Shown here one piece after another: positions 62,400 to 64,000 of a DNA stretch of 64,000 bases. The position numbers were made by a program, and so were the translations under genes. The notes under the pieces are model-generated. The model ran no database searches and had not been told where the DNA came from. It saw only the letters and a list, made by a program, of their open reading frames with translations. The stretch is from Fen-671 sp963794745 (GTDB lineage: Bacteria; Actinomycetota; Acidimicrobiia; Acidimicrobiales; Palsa-688), in the NCBI GenBank assembly GCA_963794745.1, contig CAWCEZ010000013.1, forward strand, positions 47,490 through 111,489, written 5' to 3'. Position 1 is the first letter of the stretch. Every line of letters starts with the position of its first letter.

Positions 62400-62743
62400 G
62401 TACCTCCGAAGCCGAGCCGGAGACGGCCGACGCTGCTGATCCGCTCGAGCGCATCGAGGTGCTCGCCCAGCGCCGTCGCGCCGGCCGGGGTGATCCGGTA
62501 CGGCTGGCGCCGTGCATCGGCGGGGAGCGGTTCGATCATCCCAAGGAGCTCCAAGCGGTCCAGGGCACCGTACAGGGTCCCCGGGCCCAGCTGCACCCCC
62601 GAGAACCGCCTGACGTCCTGGATAAGGGCGTAGCCGTGTTTAGGGCCTTCAGCCAGGCTCGTCAGGATCAACACCGATGCGTCGCCCGCCCGGCGCAAGA
62701 CATCGTGGCCAACCCCACCCGCCGCTGACTTGTGAAGTGCCAC
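62396..62743 (-). CDS. PadR-family transcriptional regulator
   Basis: This 115-residue protein has a winged helix: DASVLILTSLAEGPKHGYAL, IQDVRRFSGVQLGPGTLYGA, LDRLELLGMIEPLPADARRQ, PYRITPAGATALGEHLDALE. HGYAL, GTLYGAL and RYRIT are PadR hallmarks. It has the short form with a reduced C-terminal helix. The start is GTG 62743 with AGGAGG. It leads a three-gene operon ending in lepB and likely represses it through the palindrome at 62754-62787. Confidence 0.93.
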   Translation of the reverse strand: MALHKSAAGGVGHDVLRRAGDASVLILTSLAEGPKHGYALIQDVRRFSGVQLGPGTLYGALDRLELLGMIEPLPADARRQPYRITPAGATALGEHLDALERISSVGRLRLGFGGT

Positions 62744-62753
62744 GAGCTCCTCC

Positions 62754-62787
62754 TAGTACGGTCACCACTATATCAGTCGACGTACTA
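62754..62787 (-). promoter_or_regulatory. Inverted repeat operator of the padR operon
   Basis: TAGTACG (62754-62760) and CGTACTA (62781-62787) are perfect inverted copies 20 bases apart, just upstream of the padR start, with an AT-rich TATAT between them as a possible -10. PadR dimers bind such arms, so autorepression is likely. Confidence 0.7.
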
Positions 62788-62849
62788 AATGGCAAAGCGC
62801 CTCGCCGCCGGTCCCGGGTGGCCTATACCCGTCACAGGGCACCGCTACC

Positions 62850-63095
62850 GTGCCGGACATGGATTACGCGGGCGCCGTCTCGGTTGACCGTGGCAGGTGC
62901 TACCGCTTCGTCTATGACGAGCACGGCAAGCCCGCGCACTGCCCAGAGCCCCTTATCGCGTCGGGCTGGCTCCAGGTTGGCCCGAAGTGGTACCAGGTGG
63001 ACAGTTGCGGTGAGCACTCTGCTCAGCTCCGACGCCGAGGTCCTTACAAGGCGGCTACCGGGGTGAGGACCGAGCATCCCGGCTCGCTCAACTAG
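62850..63095 (+). CDS. Small hypothetical protein (81 residues)
   Basis: The start is GTG 62850 or ATG 62859. The product has MDYAGAVSVDRGRCYRFVYD, EHGKPAHCPEPLIASGWLQV, GPKWYQVDSCGEHSAQLRRR. It is rich in aromatic, Cys and His residues and looks like a compact beta-rich fold; three Cys and two His might bind metal. I do not recognise a family. No close partner gene is present. Confidence 0.6.
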   Translation: MPDMDYAGAVSVDRGRCYRFVYDEHGKPAHCPEPLIASGWLQVGPKWYQVDSCGEHSAQLRRRGPYKAATGVRTEHPGSLN

Positions 63096-63149
63096 CCAAT
63101 GAACGACGGGGGACTACAGCTTCGGGGCTTGATGATGGCCCGAGGGGAA

Positions 63150-63971
63150 CTAAACGTTTTGTAGGGCTGCGACGTAGTCGGCCATGGGCTCGACGTCTAA
63201 CTGTGACGGGGCGCCAATGTTCACCGGAGCGCCGTAGCTGACGAAGTTCATTTCCATGTCCATCTCCTCACCGCTCGGCAAGTCGAAGCCGGAGCGGGTC
63301 TGACGGACCAGTCCCGAAGAGTCGAACCACTCGACGTAGGTCGGAGGCGTGGCGGACTCAAGCAGTTGCTTTGCGGTGCTGATCTCATCGGGCGTCAGGC
63401 CCATCGGTGCCCAGAGCTTCGCGCCGATCTTCAATACCTGGGACCGGCTGGGCACGATCGAGTAGCCCCACGTCTTTCGTCCCTCTAGCGTCTTGGTCCC
63501 GAGCGGCCGGACAGATGCACCTCCGGCCTTGGCAAGTTCGAGGGCCGCAAGAGGTCCCTGAGCCGTTTGCGCGCCGGCTTGCGAGACGGGAAGTTCTATC
63601 CAGTCAAATCCTGAAACGGCTCGGGTCCCATAGTTCCCGTCGACAATGTCCTCAAAGACCTCACCGTTCACATAGCGAGCCGTAACCTCCAGGCTCTGGC
63701 CGGAAACATCGCCTTGAATGGTCAGTTCCATGCTGTGAGACGTGATGGACATCTGCCCCGACCCGTGCAGGTTCATGGTGAGACCGGAAGAGGCGATCGT
63801 TGCCGGTAGCTTCACGGTGCCCTCCAGGCGCATGATCGCGCTGGGTTGGGCCAGCGTCGTGCCGGCCGCGTGTGTTACGAAGAGGACGTCTGTCGCGTAG
63901 GCCTCCGGCGCAGTTGAGGACTGCCCGCACGATGAGAGCACGAGGCTTGCGGCGGCGCCGACCAAAAGCAC
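63150..63971 (-). CDS. LppX/LprAFG-like lipoprotein
   Basis: The N-terminus has a lipobox AAASLVLSSCGQSST. The frame stays open to the window edge, so the real start may lie beyond base 64000; GTG 63971 is the first in view. The body has the LppX/LprG-type half-barrel: DVLFVTHAAGTTLAQPSAIM, RLEGTVKLPATIASSGLTMN, SMELTIQGDVSGQSLEVTAR, YVNGEVFEDIVDGNY and GFDWIELPVS. Mycobacterial relatives carry lipids or glycolipids across the envelope; that role here is inference. Confidence 0.8.
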   Translation of the reverse strand: MLLVGAAASLVLSSCGQSSTAPEAYATDVLFVTHAAGTTLAQPSAIMRLEGTVKLPATIASSGLTMNLHGSGQMSITSHSMELTIQGDVSGQSLEVTARYVNGEVFEDIVDGNYGTRAVSGFDWIELPVSQAGAQTAQGPLAALELAKAGGASVRPLGTKTLEGRKTWGYSIVPSRSQVLKIGAKLWAPMGLTPDEISTAKQLLESATPPTYVEWFDSSGLVRQTRSGFDLPSGEEMDMEMNFVSYGAPVNIGAPSQLDVEPMADYVAALQNV

Positions 63972-64000
63972 GGCGCACAGGCCAGGAGCGCGACCACCCA

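Noticed and set aside
1..64000. tRNA or rRNA genes
   Set aside because: No cloverleaf-like or rRNA-like sequence was noticed on reading; a covariance-model scan was not possible.

Overview
The window is about 66% GC (estimated by eye), densely coding and actinobacterial in character. Supporting genes are a MurT/GatD pair, a ROK-type polyphosphate glucokinase, DUF3040 and DUF2510 proteins, a GtrA protein, a PadR regulator, an SCO6880-family conjugation protein, and flagellar genes of the FliW/CsrA type. A motile member of Acidimicrobiia or a related deep actinobacterial class fits best, but this is inference from gene content. No rRNA, tRNA or CRISPR array was seen.

Layout. (1) 1-4.15 kb, minus strand: a tightly packed run of glycosyltransferases and one methyltransferase next to flagellar genes, probably a glycosylation locus. 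(2) 4.3-11.5 kb: motility block with a FliA-type sigma factor, an orphan LuxR-type regulator, FlgN, FlgK, FlgL, FliW, CsrA with a long disordered tail, and a SigA/SigB-like sigma factor. (3) 11.5-13.2 kb: a small anchored protein and an MprF-like membrane protein with a minisatellite tail. (4) 13.2-19.9 kb: a compact conjugation-like locus. A MobF relaxase with a degenerate helicase diverges from four genes: a VirB2-like protein, a TrbL/VirB6-like protein, an SCO6880 protein and a VirB4-like ATPase. No coupling ATPase is visible. (5) 19.9-30.0 kb: an accessory island bounded by partial copies of the 3' end of the VirB4-like gene. It carries a MarR/ABC exporter operon with two tiny peptide genes, a nucleotidyltransferase, decayed tetR and GNAT genes, a YCII plus ECF42-type sigma pair, a DHFR-like protein and a vapBC-type pair. 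(6) 30.0-64 kb: mostly chromosomal housekeeping and envelope genes. These include murT-gatD, ABC transporters, polyphosphate glucokinase, an epimerase, a GT-C glycosyltransferase, serA, a PAS-GGDEF cyclase behind a likely sigma-28 promoter, a DUF929/VKOR disulfide pair, a GH13 enzyme, hisS, an ECF sigma/anti-sigma pair, lepB under a PadR operon, and lipoproteins.

Sequence quality. At least ten otherwise well-conserved genes are broken by a single-base indel, nearly always an extra base. Each is restored by removing one base. The pattern points to uncorrected long-read errors rather than real gene loss, so these genes are described as whole genes with the break noted.
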